Source: Aggregatilinea lenta
GTDB lineage: Bacteria; Chloroflexota; Anaerolineae; Aggregatilineales; Aggregatilineaceae
Assembly (NCBI RefSeq): GCF_003569045.1
Contig: NZ_BFCB01000003.1
Span: 2,418,001-2,482,000 of the forward strand
Length of the DNA stretch: 64,000 bases
Direction of reading: 5' to 3'
Part shown: one piece after another, positions 25,501-33,133 of the stretch
Numbering within the stretch: the stretch's first letter is position 1
Layout: each line of letters opens with the position of its first letter
Position numbers and translations under genes: made by a program
The notes under the pieces: model-generated
Told to the model about the DNA's origin: nothing
The model's database searches: none
Seen by the model: the letters and a program-made list of their open reading frames with translations, nothing else

Positions 25501-25686
25501 ATCACGGTGACCTATCAGGCCAGCGACCGCCTGAACGCTGCGATCAAGGCGTTTGCCGACGTGATCCGGCGCGAAACACTGACCGACGCACTCGACGAGC
25601 GCGCGCCTGCGGACGGCATGTTCCTGGCCGAGTTCGAGTTCGACGGCGAAACGGTGACCCTGGGTGTGAAGCGCGTCAGCGCCTAG
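22507..25686 (+). CDS. ileS: Isoleucyl-tRNA synthetase
   Basis: The 1059-residue enzyme charges tRNA-Ile. The class I signature appears as PPTANGRPGTHHVLARAF near residues 46-63 (the HIGH equivalent) and KKMSKSLGN near 598-606. The editing (CP1) domain carries the TTTPWTLPGN motif. Zinc-type Cys pairs are seen in YCARCG, CWRCH and CENPDC. The C-terminal anticodon-binding region has the length of the eukaryote-like (IleRS2, about 1050 residues) type, which often tolerates mupirocin. AGGAGG precedes the ATG. There is no T-box directly upstream; the gap to the previous gene is 143 bases. The Ile T-box lies 2.7 kb further up and may serve it. Confidence 0.97.
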   Translation: MFKAVTPKIDIQALEQEQLDFWRDKEVFRRSMDERKGGERYVFYEGPPTANGRPGTHHVLARAFKDMFPRYHTMKGAYVLRKGGWDTHGLPVEIEVEKELGFTHKHEIEEYGIAKYNEKCRDSVFRYIDQWEKLTERIAYWVDLDDAYVTFKNEYIQSVWWILRQFWDKDLLYEGHKVVPYCARCGTPLSSHEVAQGYEEVSDPSAFVRFAVKDQPGVYFLAWTTTPWTLPGNVALAVGRNVDYVMVEGPAAKGDGTERLILAKARMSALMHPEQYAVVQEMKGADLLGMHYEPLYTFLPVEQDYAYVIHGDFVSTEDGSGIVHIAPAFGADDMDVGKANNLPVLMTVQPNGAFVNEVEPWAQTWVKDADPLILAELKDRGLLYKTELYTHNYPFCWRCHTPLLYYARKTWYIATTRYRQQLVDLNQTINWVPSHIKDGRFGNWLDDVRDWALGRERYWGTPLPVWRCENPDCDHMHCIGSVAELQELAGRDLSELDLHRPYVDEVTFPCTECGGTMHRVPELIDVWFDSGSMPYAQWGYPFKNQEMFAEQYPADYICEAVDQTRGWFYSLHAISTLLNEQVSFKNVICLGHIMDEDGKKMSKSLGNIVEPWSVLDKYGADAFRWYMYTAGPPGDPRRFSVELVGEVVRNFTLTLWNVYSFFVTYANIDGFDPKAAQVPVAERDLLDRWILSELHSLVRDVTQAFEAYDAPGATRPIEDFVNRLSNWYLRRSRRRFWKSESDTDKLAAYQTLYECLATVARLLAPTMPFLSEALYRNLVAGVDPDAPESVHLAFWPETGTAYIDQQIVDDMRLAQRLVSLGHAARNSANLKVRQPLAEAVFVVHSDAERDAVRSLAGTIADELNVKALRVADSASDMVQYSLNPLPMVLGRALKGDFPKVQKALREGAPEDVDRWAKALLAGENIEVTVDGKAFTVTPEQCEVVQSAAEGYAVAEDYGYLTALSTDLTDELVQEGMAREVIRRVQSMRKDADFELVDHITVTYQASDRLNAAIKAFADVIRRETLTDALDERAPADGMFLAEFEFDGETVTLGVKRVSA

Positions 25687-25708
25687 AACCGGCATCAAAT
25701 GACTGTAT

Positions 25709-25752
25709 ACAAGGGGCCGTTCCTCGTACGGGGAGCGGTCCCTTGTTCATTC
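25709..25752 (+). terminator. Probable terminator after ileS
   Basis: ACAAGGGGCCGTTCC and the sequence ending CGGTCCCTTGT pair over about 15 bp with two G-U pairs and a short loop. The tail TCATTCT is only partly T-rich. Confidence 0.6.
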
Positions 25753-25767
25753 TGACCGGGCGCAATG

Positions 25768-25797
25768 TTGCCGCTCGCTGGCCGGATTAGCTACAAT
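25768..25797 (+). promoter_or_regulatory. Promoter of the DksA/TraR-like gene
   Basis: TTGCCG (25768-25773) and TACAAT (25792-25797) are separated by 18 bases. They lie 44 bases before the chosen start codon. Confidence 0.6.
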
Positions 25798-25841
25798 GGA
25801 TAGGTTCGTACGGTACACGCTTTAAAGCGATGAGGGCGACG

Positions 25842-26201
25842 ATGACGACGACCAAGACCGAACTTCATGACGTCCTGGTGAGCCTGTACGCCGAGCTTGA
25901 ACAGACCGCCCAGCAGTTGGAAGAAGCGGACGAGATCGATGATCCCGGCACAGGCTACACCAATCATCAGGCCGACGATGCGACTATCGTCTTCGACCAG
26001 ACGGTGAATGCCTCGACACTGTACGCGACCCGCACTCGTCTGCGCCAGGTGGACGATGCGCTGGCGCGCCATGCGGCGGGCACCTACGGGATCTGTACAG
26101 AGTGCGGCACCGAGATCGACATTGCGCGCCTGGAAGCGATCCCCTATACGCCGCTCTGCCTGCGCTGCGCCGAAGCGCGCGACTATCGCGCTCGAGTATA
26201 G
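25842..26201 (+). CDS. DksA/TraR-type C4 zinc-finger protein
   Basis: This 119-residue protein has a helical N-terminal half (LVSLYAELEQTAQQLEEADEI) and a C-terminal four-Cys zinc finger. The Cys pairs lie in YGICTECGTEID and TPLCLRCAEARD. RAPTYG-like spacing before the first pair (RHAAGTYGICTECG) is the family hallmark. Relatives bind RNA polymerase through the secondary channel and tune ribosomal and stress promoters. The start at 25842 has GAGGGC upstream; an ATG at 25830 is in frame but without a site. lspA starts two bases after the stop codon, so the two genes are co-transcribed. Confidence 0.85.
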   Translation: MTTTKTELHDVLVSLYAELEQTAQQLEEADEIDDPGTGYTNHQADDATIVFDQTVNASTLYATRTRLRQVDDALARHAAGTYGICTECGTEIDIARLEAIPYTPLCLRCAEARDYRARV

Positions 26202-26203
26202 AC

Positions 26204-26812
26204 ATGGCCGATCTTTCCCGTGATCCAGCCGGAAGCGCGCCGTCCAAACGTAGTGGTTGGGGCTATTGGCTGCTGCTGGTGGGCGTGGTACTGCTGGTCA
26301 TCAGTCTGGATCAGGTGACTAAGCGATATGTAGCCACGCACCTCGCGCCTTACGATTCCTGGATGCCGATCAAAGCCATCGAGCCGGTGTTTCGCTTTAC
26401 GCATGTGCACAATACCGGGGCGGCGTTTGGCATCTTCCCCGGCGGCGGCGGCGTGTTCCTCGTCATCGCGTTGTTTGTTTCCAGCATCATCATCTATTTC
26501 TACCGCCAACTGACCGGGCCGCAGATCCTCGTCCGCATCGCGCTCGGCATGCAGATGGGCGGCGCGCTTGGCAACGTGATCGACCGCCTGCGCCAGGGCT
26601 ACGTGGTGGATTTCTTCCACGTCGAGTTCTGGCCGGTGTTCAACATCGCCGACAGCGCGATCGTGGTGGGCGTGATCCTGCTGGCGATCGAGATGTGGCG
26701 CCTGGATCGCCGCGAGCAGGCCGCTGCCCGGCAGGCCGCCGTTTCTGCCCCCGCACCGGATTCCGACCCCCATCCTGACACGCACCCTGACAAAAAGTCG
26801 CTTTACGGATAG
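26204..26812 (+). CDS. lspA: Lipoprotein signal peptidase (signal peptidase II)
   Basis: The membrane aspartyl protease cuts signal peptides of lipoproteins after diacylglyceryl transfer. Four membrane segments are present. The conserved segments are SLDQVTKRYV, HNTGAAFGIF, GGALGNVIDRLRQGYVVDFF and FNIADSAIVVG. The catalytic Asp pair is Asp136 (VVDFF) and Asp150 (IADSA). The product is 202 residues with an extra Ala/Pro/His-rich tail of about 35 residues. It would process the lipoproteins encoded at 2505 and 55661. Confidence 0.94.
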   Translation: MADLSRDPAGSAPSKRSGWGYWLLLVGVVLLVISLDQVTKRYVATHLAPYDSWMPIKAIEPVFRFTHVHNTGAAFGIFPGGGGVFLVIALFVSSIIIYFYRQLTGPQILVRIALGMQMGGALGNVIDRLRQGYVVDFFHVEFWPVFNIADSAIVVGVILLAIEMWRLDRREQAAARQAAVSAPAPDSDPHPDTHPDKKSLYG

Positions 26813-26822
26813 TGACAATATT

Positions 26823-26885
26823 GCCCCATCCCCTGGCCCCTTCCCTCCGCTTGCGTGGTGGAAGGGGGTTCGAGGATAGGGGCTA
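26823..26885. repeat. Intergenic C-rich hairpin unit
   Basis: CCCCTTCC (26837-26844) pairs with GGAAGGGG (26860-26867). Outer GCCCC...ATCC and GGATAGGGGC arms also pair. The element fills the gap between convergent lspA and the aldo/keto reductase. It resembles the C-rich part of the unit at 2337. There is no T tract. Confidence 0.5.
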
Positions 26886-26887
26886 AA

Positions 26888-27859
26888 CTACCACGCGTAC
26901 GCTTCCGGCGCGGCCCCGCCAGGACCCGGCCAGATCTCGTCCAGGCGCGCGAGCTGCTCGTCGCTGAACTTGATTTCCAGCGCGCGCAGGCTGCCGGTAA
27001 GCTGGTCCATCGTGCGCGGGCCAATGATCGGCGCGGTGACGGCAGGTTGGCGCAGCAGCCACGCCAGCGCGACGTCGGCGGGCTGTTCCTCGATCTCGTC
27101 ACAGAACGCCTCATACGCTTCGATCTGCGGGCGGTGCTTCTCGATGGCCTCTTGCGCGCCCTCGGAGGCGCGGCGGCCCGCTTCGATCTTCTTCAGCACG
27201 CCGCCGAGCACGCCGCCCTTGAGCGGGCTCCACGGGATGAGACCCAGCCCCAGTGACTCACAGGCCGGGATGACTTCCAGCTCGATCATGCGGTCGGCCA
27301 AGTTGTACAGGCTCTGCTCGCTGACCAGCCCCATGAAGTGCCGCGCCTTCGCCTCGTAGTTGGCCTGGGTGATGTGCCATCCGGCAAAGTTGCTGCTGCC
27401 GACGTACAGGACCTTACCCGCTTGTACGAGCTGCTCCATCGCCTGCCAGATCTCCTCCCACGGCGTGTTGCGGTCGACGTGGTGCATCTGGTACAGGTCG
27501 ATGTGGTCCGTCTGCAGGCGGCGCAGGCTTTCGTCGCAGGCGCGCTTGATGCTATAGGCGGAGAGCTTCGACTCGTTCGGCCAGTCGCCCATGGTGCCGT
27601 AAACTTTGGTGGCGATCACAATCTTCTCGCGGCGACCGCCGCCCTGCGCCAGCCACCGCCCGATGATCTGCTCGGTGACGCCTTCGCCCTTCTTGCGCCC
27701 GTAAACATTGGCCGTGTCGAAGAAGTTGATGCCCAGGTCCAGGGCTTTATCCATGATCGCGCGGCTGTCTTCTTCCGTCGTTTCCGGGCCGAAGTTCATG
27801 GTCCCCAGACATAACCGGCTCACCTGAAGGCCGGTGCGTCCCAGGTATGTATAGTCCAT
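26888..27859 (-). CDS. Aldo/keto reductase
   Basis: This 323-residue NADPH-dependent oxidoreductase has a TIM-barrel fold. The catalytic tetrad appears as Asp and Tyr in FFDTANVYGRKKGEG, Lys in IVIATKVYG and His in LYQMHHVDRN. The C-terminal cofactor-binding segment is VTAPIIGPRTMDQL. The start at MDYTYLG has GGAGGAA upstream; an ATG five codons earlier lacks one. It resembles the YajO/Tas-like subgroup with broad substrate range, so the physiological substrate is unknown. It is divergent from hutU. Confidence 0.88.
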   Translation of the reverse strand: MDYTYLGRTGLQVSRLCLGTMNFGPETTEEDSRAIMDKALDLGINFFDTANVYGRKKGEGVTEQIIGRWLAQGGGRREKIVIATKVYGTMGDWPNESKLSAYSIKRACDESLRRLQTDHIDLYQMHHVDRNTPWEEIWQAMEQLVQAGKVLYVGSSNFAGWHITQANYEAKARHFMGLVSEQSLYNLADRMIELEVIPACESLGLGLIPWSPLKGGVLGGVLKKIEAGRRASEGAQEAIEKHRPQIEAYEAFCDEIEEQPADVALAWLLRQPAVTAPIIGPRTMDQLTGSLRALEIKFSDEQLARLDEIWPGPGGAAPEAYAW

Positions 27860-27957
27860 ACTGCGTTCCTCCAAACAATGCTGTACGAGCGCTGAAAATA
27901 AGAGGGTTTTCGTGCGATCGGATACGGTGATTATGACGATCCTGAATTGAGTTTACC

Positions 27958-27977
27958 ACTTCGAGCGCGCTCGAAGT
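27958..27977. promoter_or_regulatory. Perfect 20-bp palindrome between divergent genes
   Basis: ACTTCGAGCGCGCTCGAAGT is its own reverse complement. It lies between the divergent aldo/keto reductase and hutU genes, about 90 bases from the hutU start. A separate nine-base inverted pair, GGGTTTTCG (27904-27912) and CGAAAACCC (27982-27990), surrounds it. A TAGAAT box (28021-28026) downstream could be the hutU -10 element. Confidence 0.5.
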
Positions 27978-28068
27978 CAACCGAAAACCCGCACCTGCCT
28001 GCTATTTTGGGACGGCAATGCTAGAATAATGAGGACTGTGAACCGCCTCACTTGTGGAGAATAGACTT

Positions 28069-29721
28069 ATGACGCGCGTCATCCGTGCACCTCGCGGTAC
28101 GACTATAAGCTGCAAGGGCTGGCTGCAAGAGGCCGCCTTGCGCATGTTGATGAATAATCTCGATCCCGACGTCGCCAAAGATCCCGACAACCTGATCATC
28201 TATGGTGGGCGGGGGCGTGCGGCGCGCAGTTGGGAGGCGTTCGACGCCATCATCGCCGCGCTGCGCGATCTCGAAGATGACGAAACGCTGCTGGTGCAGT
28301 CGGGCAAGCCGGTCGCCGTGTTCAAGACGCACTCGGACGCGCCGCGCGTGTTGATCGCCAACTCGAACCTCGTGCCGCACTGGGCCACGCAGGAACACTT
28401 CGACGATTTGGAGCGGCGCGGGTTGATCATGTACGGCCAGATGACCGCCGGGTCATGGATCTACATCGGCACCCAGGGCATCTTGCAGGGCACGTACGAA
28501 ACGCTGGGATCGCTAGCGCAGCAGCAGGGCTGGCCGAGCCTCAAGGGCAAGCTGGTCCTGACCGCCGGGCTGGGCGAGATGGGCGGGGCGCAGCCGCTGG
28601 CCGTGACGATGAACGAAGGCGTGGCGCTGATCGCAGAGGCCGATCCGCGCATGGCCGAGCGCCGCCTGCGCATGCGGTACGTGGACGAGGTGTCCACCGA
28701 TCTGGAAGACGCGCTCGACCGCGTGCTGGCCGCCAAAGAACGCCAGGAGCCGCTGTCGGTCGGGCTGATCGGCAACGCGGCGGATATTTTCCCCCGGCTG
28801 GTGAAGATGGACGTGATCCCCGACGTGGTCACCGACCAGACCTCCGCGCATGATGCGCTGTCGTACTATCCGCATAATCTGCGGCTGGAGGATGCCCTCG
28901 CGCTGCGTGAGTCCGATCCGGACGAGTTCAAGCGCCGCGCCTACCGGGCAATGGCCGTGCACTGCCAGGCAATGCTCGATTTCCAGGCGCGTGGATCGGT
29001 GGTATTTGACTACGGCAACAACCTGCGCCAGCGTGCGTACGACGAGGGCGTGCTGAACGCGTTCGACTATCCTGGCTTCGTCCCGGCCTACATCCGTCCG
29101 CTGTTTTGCGAGGGCAAAGGGCCGTTCCGCTGGGTCGCGCTGTCGGGCGATCCCCAGGACATTTACCGTACCGATCAGGCCATTCTCGACCTGTTTCCCG
29201 AAGACGAGCACCTCGCGCGTTGGATCAAGATGGCGCAGGACCGCGTCGAGTTCCAGGGACTGCCCGCACGGATCTGCTGGTTGGGCTACGGCGAGCGGGC
29301 GCGGGCGGGGCTGGCGTTCAACGAGCTGGTCGCGTCGGGCGAGGTCCGCGCGCCGATCGTCATTGGCCGCGATCACCTGGATGCAGGATCGGTCGCTTCG
29401 CCCAACCGCGAGACGGAAGGCATGCGCGACGGCACGGATGCCGTGTCGGACTGGCCGATCCTCAACGCGCTGATCAACGCGGTCGGTGGCGCGACGTGGG
29501 TGAGCTTCCATCATGGCGGCGGCGTGGGCATCGGCTACAGCCAGCACGCGGGCCAGGTGATCGTCGCGGACGGCACGCCGGAAGCCGCGCGTCGCCTGGA
29601 GCGCGTCCTGACGACCGATCCGGGTATGGGCGTGGTCCGCCATGTAGACGCAGGCTATCCCGAAGCGATCGCGGCAGCGGCGCGTCACGGAATCAAGATC
29701 CCAATGCTCAGAACTGAATAG
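28069..29721 (+). CDS. hutU: Urocanate hydratase
   Basis: This NAD-dependent enzyme converts urocanate to imidazolone propionate, the second step of histidine degradation. The 550-residue length is usual. Family segments include [51 protein letters not shown] and [19 protein letters not shown], which holds the active-site Cys. [18 protein letters not shown] closes the fold. The start at MTRVIRAP has GGAGAA seven bases upstream. hutI, the next enzyme, lies 6.5 kb away on the other strand. hutH is not in the window. Confidence 0.96.
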   Translation: MTRVIRAPRGTTISCKGWLQEAALRMLMNNLDPDVAKDPDNLIIYGGRGRAARSWEAFDAIIAALRDLEDDETLLVQSGKPVAVFKTHSDAPRVLIANSNLVPHWATQEHFDDLERRGLIMYGQMTAGSWIYIGTQGILQGTYETLGSLAQQQGWPSLKGKLVLTAGLGEMGGAQPLAVTMNEGVALIAEADPRMAERRLRMRYVDEVSTDLEDALDRVLAAKERQEPLSVGLIGNAADIFPRLVKMDVIPDVVTDQTSAHDALSYYPHNLRLEDALALRESDPDEFKRRAYRAMAVHCQAMLDFQARGSVVFDYGNNLRQRAYDEGVLNAFDYPGFVPAYIRPLFCEGKGPFRWVALSGDPQDIYRTDQAILDLFPEDEHLARWIKMAQDRVEFQGLPARICWLGYGERARAGLAFNELVASGEVRAPIVIGRDHLDAGSVASPNRETEGMRDGTDAVSDWPILNALINAVGGATWVSFHHGGGVGIGYSQHAGQVIVADGTPEAARRLERVLTTDPGMGVVRHVDAGYPEAIAAAARHGIKIPMLRTE

Positions 29722-29779
29722 TCTTGCCAGGGCGAGGACAACTGCGTGGGGCACGAGTCGCGAGTAGGGGAGCAGGTGT

Positions 29780-30181
29780 ATGGCTAGAGAATATCGCAGT
29801 CAGTCGTTGGACCGCACGCTGCGCACGATGCACACGGCGGTGCCCGGCATCGTCGCCTCGGTGGTCGTCAATATTGACGGGCTTTTAGTGGCGGCTTATC
29901 CGTCCGGCGGCGACGACGATGCGCTGGACAACCCGACCGGCACGCCGCAGGTTGCGGCGATGGCGGCGACGCTGATGGGGCTGGCGGAACGCACGTTGCG
30001 CCGTCTGGAACAGGGCCATCTCAGCCGCCTGGTGCTGGAATCGGAAGAGGGCATTATGATCATTTATCCCGCGGGACGCGCCGCGCTGGCGGTGTTGGTC
30101 CGGCGGGATGTGAAACCCGGCAGGGTTTTGTATGCGGCCTCTCGTGCACGCGATGAGGTGATCGAGATCCTGGGCGGATAA
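29780..30181 (+). CDS. Roadblock/LC7-domain protein
   Basis: The 133-residue protein is a single Roadblock/LC7 domain. The central strand is PGIVASVVVNIDGLLVAAYP, and the C-terminal strand pair is EEGIMIIYPAGRAALAVLVRRD. In bacteria such proteins (MglB-like) bind and stimulate small Ras-like GTPases in polarity and motility. No GTPase gene is adjacent in this window. It is convergent with an FHA protein gene eight bases away, and 58 bases after hutU. Confidence 0.85.
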   Translation: MAREYRSQSLDRTLRTMHTAVPGIVASVVVNIDGLLVAAYPSGGDDDALDNPTGTPQVAAMAATLMGLAERTLRRLEQGHLSRLVLESEEGIMIIYPAGRAALAVLVRRDVKPGRVLYAASRARDEVIEILGG

Positions 30182-30189
30182 AACAGACG

Positions 30190-31041
30190 TTAGCTGCGCT
30201 TGTCCTCTTCGCGCGGCGCGCGGTGCTCCGGGCTGCCGGGCTGGGCTGGCGTCCGGGATGCGGAGAGCGCGCCCGTGCGGGGCAGGTGACCCGTTCCGCG
30301 CGGGACACTGTCGACGGGACGCGGGGCCGCAGGCGGACGCGGCAGCGTGCCCGTATCTTTGCGGATGCTGCTGCTTGGGACGGCAGACGCGGGCTGCTGC
30401 GCAGGGGCCGGAAGGGACGGCATCGCCGGACGCTGCGCTAGCGGCGGCGCGGGATCCGTCGGGGCGCTTTCGGATGCCTGCGGCTCCGAGTTGCGCGGGC
30501 CGGGGCGTCCGCCTGCCGGGTCAAAAAAAACACGCACGACCATCTGTCCCAGCCGGATCTCGTCGCCATCGCGCATGCGATAGGGACGGTGCGCGCTCAG
30601 GCGCTGCCCGTTAAGGAACGTGCCGTTGCTGCTGCCGAGATCCCACAAGTCGAGCGTTTGCTCGTCGCCGTGCCGGATCGCGGCGTGGCGGCGGCTGACG
30701 CCCATCCGGTAACCGGCGAACGGGGTCAGGTCGATGTCCGGCATACTGCCGGTGGCCGGGTCGCGCCGCCCAAAGACGGTTTCCGCCTTCGGATTGAGCA
30801 AAACCGGGTCGGAGCTGCCTTCGATTTCGAGACGCAGCGTATCTTCGGCTGCGAAGGTTTCCGCACCCTGAATCTTGACGCTCAACAGAACGCTGGATTC
30901 GACGCTGGACGGTGCTACGCTGGCGCGCGCCGATTCCAGTGACTTGGTGCTCAGTGAGACACCAGACAGATTTGTGCCGCACGTTTCGCAGAACACCACG
31001 CCGGGCCGGTTCTGGTGCCCACAGTTAGGACATGACTGCAT
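30190..31041 (-). CDS. Zinc-ribbon plus FHA-domain protein
   Basis: The 283-residue protein opens with a four-Cys zinc ribbon (CPNCGHQN, then FCETCGTNL). A linker leads to an FHA domain near residues 85-165, with VFGRRD, GVSRRHAAIRH and LGSSNGTFLNGQRL. These contain the Arg, Ser and Asn residues that bind phosphothreonine. About 110 Pro/Ala-rich residues follow, with TGTLPRPP and GTGHLPRTG repeats that look like possible Thr-phosphorylation sites. FHA proteins are readers of Ser/Thr kinases. The kinase-like genes at 44873 and 49300 are candidate partners, by inference only. Confidence 0.87.
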   Translation of the reverse strand: MQSCPNCGHQNRPGVVFCETCGTNLSGVSLSTKSLESARASVAPSSVESSVLLSVKIQGAETFAAEDTLRLEIEGSSDPVLLNPKAETVFGRRDPATGSMPDIDLTPFAGYRMGVSRRHAAIRHGDEQTLDLWDLGSSNGTFLNGQRLSAHRPYRMRDGDEIRLGQMVVRVFFDPAGGRPGPRNSEPQASESAPTDPAPPLAQRPAMPSLPAPAQQPASAVPSSSIRKDTGTLPRPPAAPRPVDSVPRGTGHLPRTGALSASRTPAQPGSPEHRAPREEDKRS

Positions 31042-31088
31042 TCAACACCCCCAAACATCGTCTGCACGCGGGAAATACTGGTGCAGCG

Positions 31089-31136
31089 TGCGAAATGTCT
31101 ATTTCCTCTTGAGCATTTCGCAATTCGTTTTATAAT
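31089..31136 (+). promoter_or_regulatory. Strong promoter overlapped by an inverted repeat
   Basis: TTGAGC (31109-31114) and a perfect TATAAT (31131-31136) are 16 bases apart. The inverted repeat TGCGAAATG (31089-31097) and CATTTCGCA (31114-31122) overlaps the -35 box and spacer. A repressor bound there would exclude RNA polymerase. The start codon of the sigma gene lies 228 bases downstream, so the leader is long; I see no gene in it. Confidence 0.65.
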
Positions 31137-31363
31137 CTTAGGACATATTGTTCAGATATGCTACTGTTCTCAGTCATTTTTTATCTTATTTTCATGGATG
31201 GGTGCCGCGCAGCAGTGACGCGGCGGTTTGGTTTCTGTGGCGCTCCGGCTGGCAGGGCCGGGGATGCCGTTGGTGGCGGCTCCTTCCCGCTTCGACCGCG
31301 CGGGCTTGCGTGGCGGTCGATTAGGCGGATAATGCACGTGTAGATGTTCGACGGAGATCCTGT

Positions 31364-31960
31364 ATGCTTGACACGAATGATCGGCTGCTCGACGACAGAG
31401 AGTTGATAGAGCGCCTTCAGCAGGCCGATCTGGATGCCCTGGGGCAGCTTTTTGAGCGCTATCGAACCCGCGTATATCGCACCGCGTTAGCGATTGTGCA
31501 CGAGCCGCAGGTTGCTGAAGACATCCTGCAAGACTGCTTCCTGAAGGTCTATTTGAACGCCGCCCGCATCGATCCGAGCCGCCCGCTCGCGCCCTGGCTT
31601 TACCGCGTCACGGTTAACCTGAGCTATACGTGGTTGTCGAGGGGTAAAGGCCGCCGCACGCCGATCGAGCACGTGGTGGATTACCTCGTCAGCCCGATGG
31701 GGCACGCGCCCGACCGTGTCGCGGAGCAGGTCGAACTGCGCCAGAAGGTGCGCGAGGCGATCGCTGACCTCAACATCGACCAGCGCGTCGTGGTGGTGCT
31801 TTACTATCTGAATAACTTGAATCTGCAAGTGATTGCAGAGATCCTGGATTTGCCCGTTGGTACGGTCAAGTCACGCCTGTACTATGCGCGCGAGAACTTG
31901 CGCAGCAAGCTTGGGCCGAACATGGCCTGGCTGCCTGAGGTTGCTCATGGGTACATTTAG
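31364..31960 (+). CDS. ECF-type sigma-70 factor
   Basis: The 198-residue sigma factor has region 2 (LGQLFERYRTRVYRTALAIV, VAEDILQDCFLKVYL, LAPWLYRVTVNLSYTWLSR). Region 4 follows (LNIDQRVVVVLYYLNNLNLQVIAEIL, written here as two halves around residues 128-155, then LPVGTVKSRLYYARENLR). CGGAGATC precedes the ATG. Transcription should come from the promoter at 31109-31136. The next gene overlaps its end by 14 bases, pointing to translational coupling. Targets are unknown. Confidence 0.9.
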   Translation: MLDTNDRLLDDRELIERLQQADLDALGQLFERYRTRVYRTALAIVHEPQVAEDILQDCFLKVYLNAARIDPSRPLAPWLYRVTVNLSYTWLSRGKGRRTPIEHVVDYLVSPMGHAPDRVAEQVELRQKVREAIADLNIDQRVVVVLYYLNNLNLQVIAEILDLPVGTVKSRLYYARENLRSKLGPNMAWLPEVAHGYI

Positions 31961-32312
31961 CTGGATTCGCATGCTGTTGTCCTGGGCGCATCCCGCCACG
32001 TCCACGTCCGACCGGACGCTGGACATGCTGATCCGCGATGCACTGCGGGGCGATGGACTCGCCGATCCTCCGGCTGGGGCCTGGGACCGGCTGCGCACGA
32101 CGATCATCGAGCGGGGCCGGATGCATCACGGCGGCATGTGGTTGCTGGACGAGCCATTCCGCGATCCGCCGGAGGAGACGCGTTTGTCGTCTCGGCAGTT
32201 GGCGACCGTTAAGACGCTGCACGAGGCGCGGATGGAAGTCCTGCGGCGGCAAGAGCGCGAGCTGGTATGGAGTCATCTGATGCCGCCTTTCGCCATGTTG
32301 CTGAACGTTTAA
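31947..32312 (+). CDS. Small protein coupled to the sigma factor
   Basis: The 121-residue product starts at MGTFSWIRMLL, inside the end of the sigma gene, with TGAGG upstream. I do not recognise a family. The sequence is helical and charged, with a weak hydrophobic patch at each end (MLLSWAH and LMPPFAMLLNV). There is no clear membrane helix and no zinc motif. RDALRGDGLADPPAGAWDRLR resembles the short helix-turn-helix patches seen in anti-sigma tails, but the match is loose. The overlap with the sigma gene makes a regulator of that factor plausible. Confidence 0.6.
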   Translation: MGTFSWIRMLLSWAHPATSTSDRTLDMLIRDALRGDGLADPPAGAWDRLRTTIIERGRMHHGGMWLLDEPFRDPPEETRLSSRQLATVKTLHEARMEVLRRQERELVWSHLMPPFAMLLNV

Positions 32313-32368
32313 GAATTCTTACCTGATTGGGCACGGCGCGAGCTGCCGGTGACGCAAAAGAGGTTCGT

Positions 32369-33094
32369 GTGACAAACGAGACTTTGCCTGACCTGAGCGC
32401 AGAACAGACCGCGCGCTTGATCGACCACACCCTGTTGAAGCCCGAAGCCATCCGCGCGCAAATTGAAACGCTGTGCGATGAAGCCCGGCGCTACCATTTC
32501 GCGTCGGTGTGCATCAATCCGTCCTATGTGCGCCTGTGCGCCGAGCTTCTGGCCGACGTGGCCGACGTGGCGGTGTGTACGGTGATTGGATTCCCGCTGG
32601 GCGCGACCACACCCGACGCGAAGGCGTTCGAGGCGCGGCAGGCCATCGCCAACGGCGCGACCGAAGTCGACATGGTGCAGAACGTGGGCGCGCTGAAATC
32701 GGGCGATCTCGACCTGCTGCGGCGCGACATCGCGGCTGTGGTCGAAGTGGCGCATGCCGGGAACGCGCTGTGCAAGGTGATCCTGGAGACGGCACTGCTG
32801 ACCGACGAGGAAAAAGTGACCGCCTGCCAGATCGCGCAGGAAGTGGGCGCGGACTTCGTGAAGACCTCGACTGGCTTCGGGTCCGGCGGGGCGACGGAAG
32901 CCGACATCGCCGTGATGCGGCGCACGGTCGGGCCGGTCATGGGCGTAAAGGCGTCTGGCGGCGTTCGCACTTATGCGGATGTGCAGAAGATGGTAGCCGC
33001 GGGCGCAACCCGCATCGGCGCCAGCGCGGGCGTGCAAATTGTCGAGCAGGCGCGCGGCGGCCAGGCTGCGCCCTCGTCGGATGGCGGATACTGA
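32369..33094 (+). CDS. deoC: Deoxyribose-phosphate aldolase
   Basis: This class I aldolase splits 2-deoxyribose 5-phosphate into glyceraldehyde 3-phosphate and acetaldehyde in deoxynucleoside breakdown. The Schiff-base Lys lies in [14 protein letters not shown], and the second conserved Lys in [22 protein letters not shown] and [13 protein letters not shown] are also typical. The GTG at 32369 is chosen because AGAGG precedes it; a longer frame from 32327 has no such support. At 241 residues it has the usual length. Confidence 0.95.
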   Translation: MTNETLPDLSAEQTARLIDHTLLKPEAIRAQIETLCDEARRYHFASVCINPSYVRLCAELLADVADVAVCTVIGFPLGATTPDAKAFEARQAIANGATEVDMVQNVGALKSGDLDLLRRDIAAVVEVAHAGNALCKVILETALLTDEEKVTACQIAQEVGADFVKTSTGFGSGGATEADIAVMRRTVGPVMGVKASGGVRTYADVQKMVAAGATRIGASAGVQIVEQARGGQAAPSSDGGY

Positions 33095-33133
33095 TTTCTG
33101 GGCTGACCCTTTCCCCACACGGGAGATAACCCG

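Noticed and set aside
31158-31343. Possible 61-codon leader peptide before the sigma gene
   Set aside because: It has no ribosome site, and the sequence shows no regulatory codon run. The leader is better described as gene-free.
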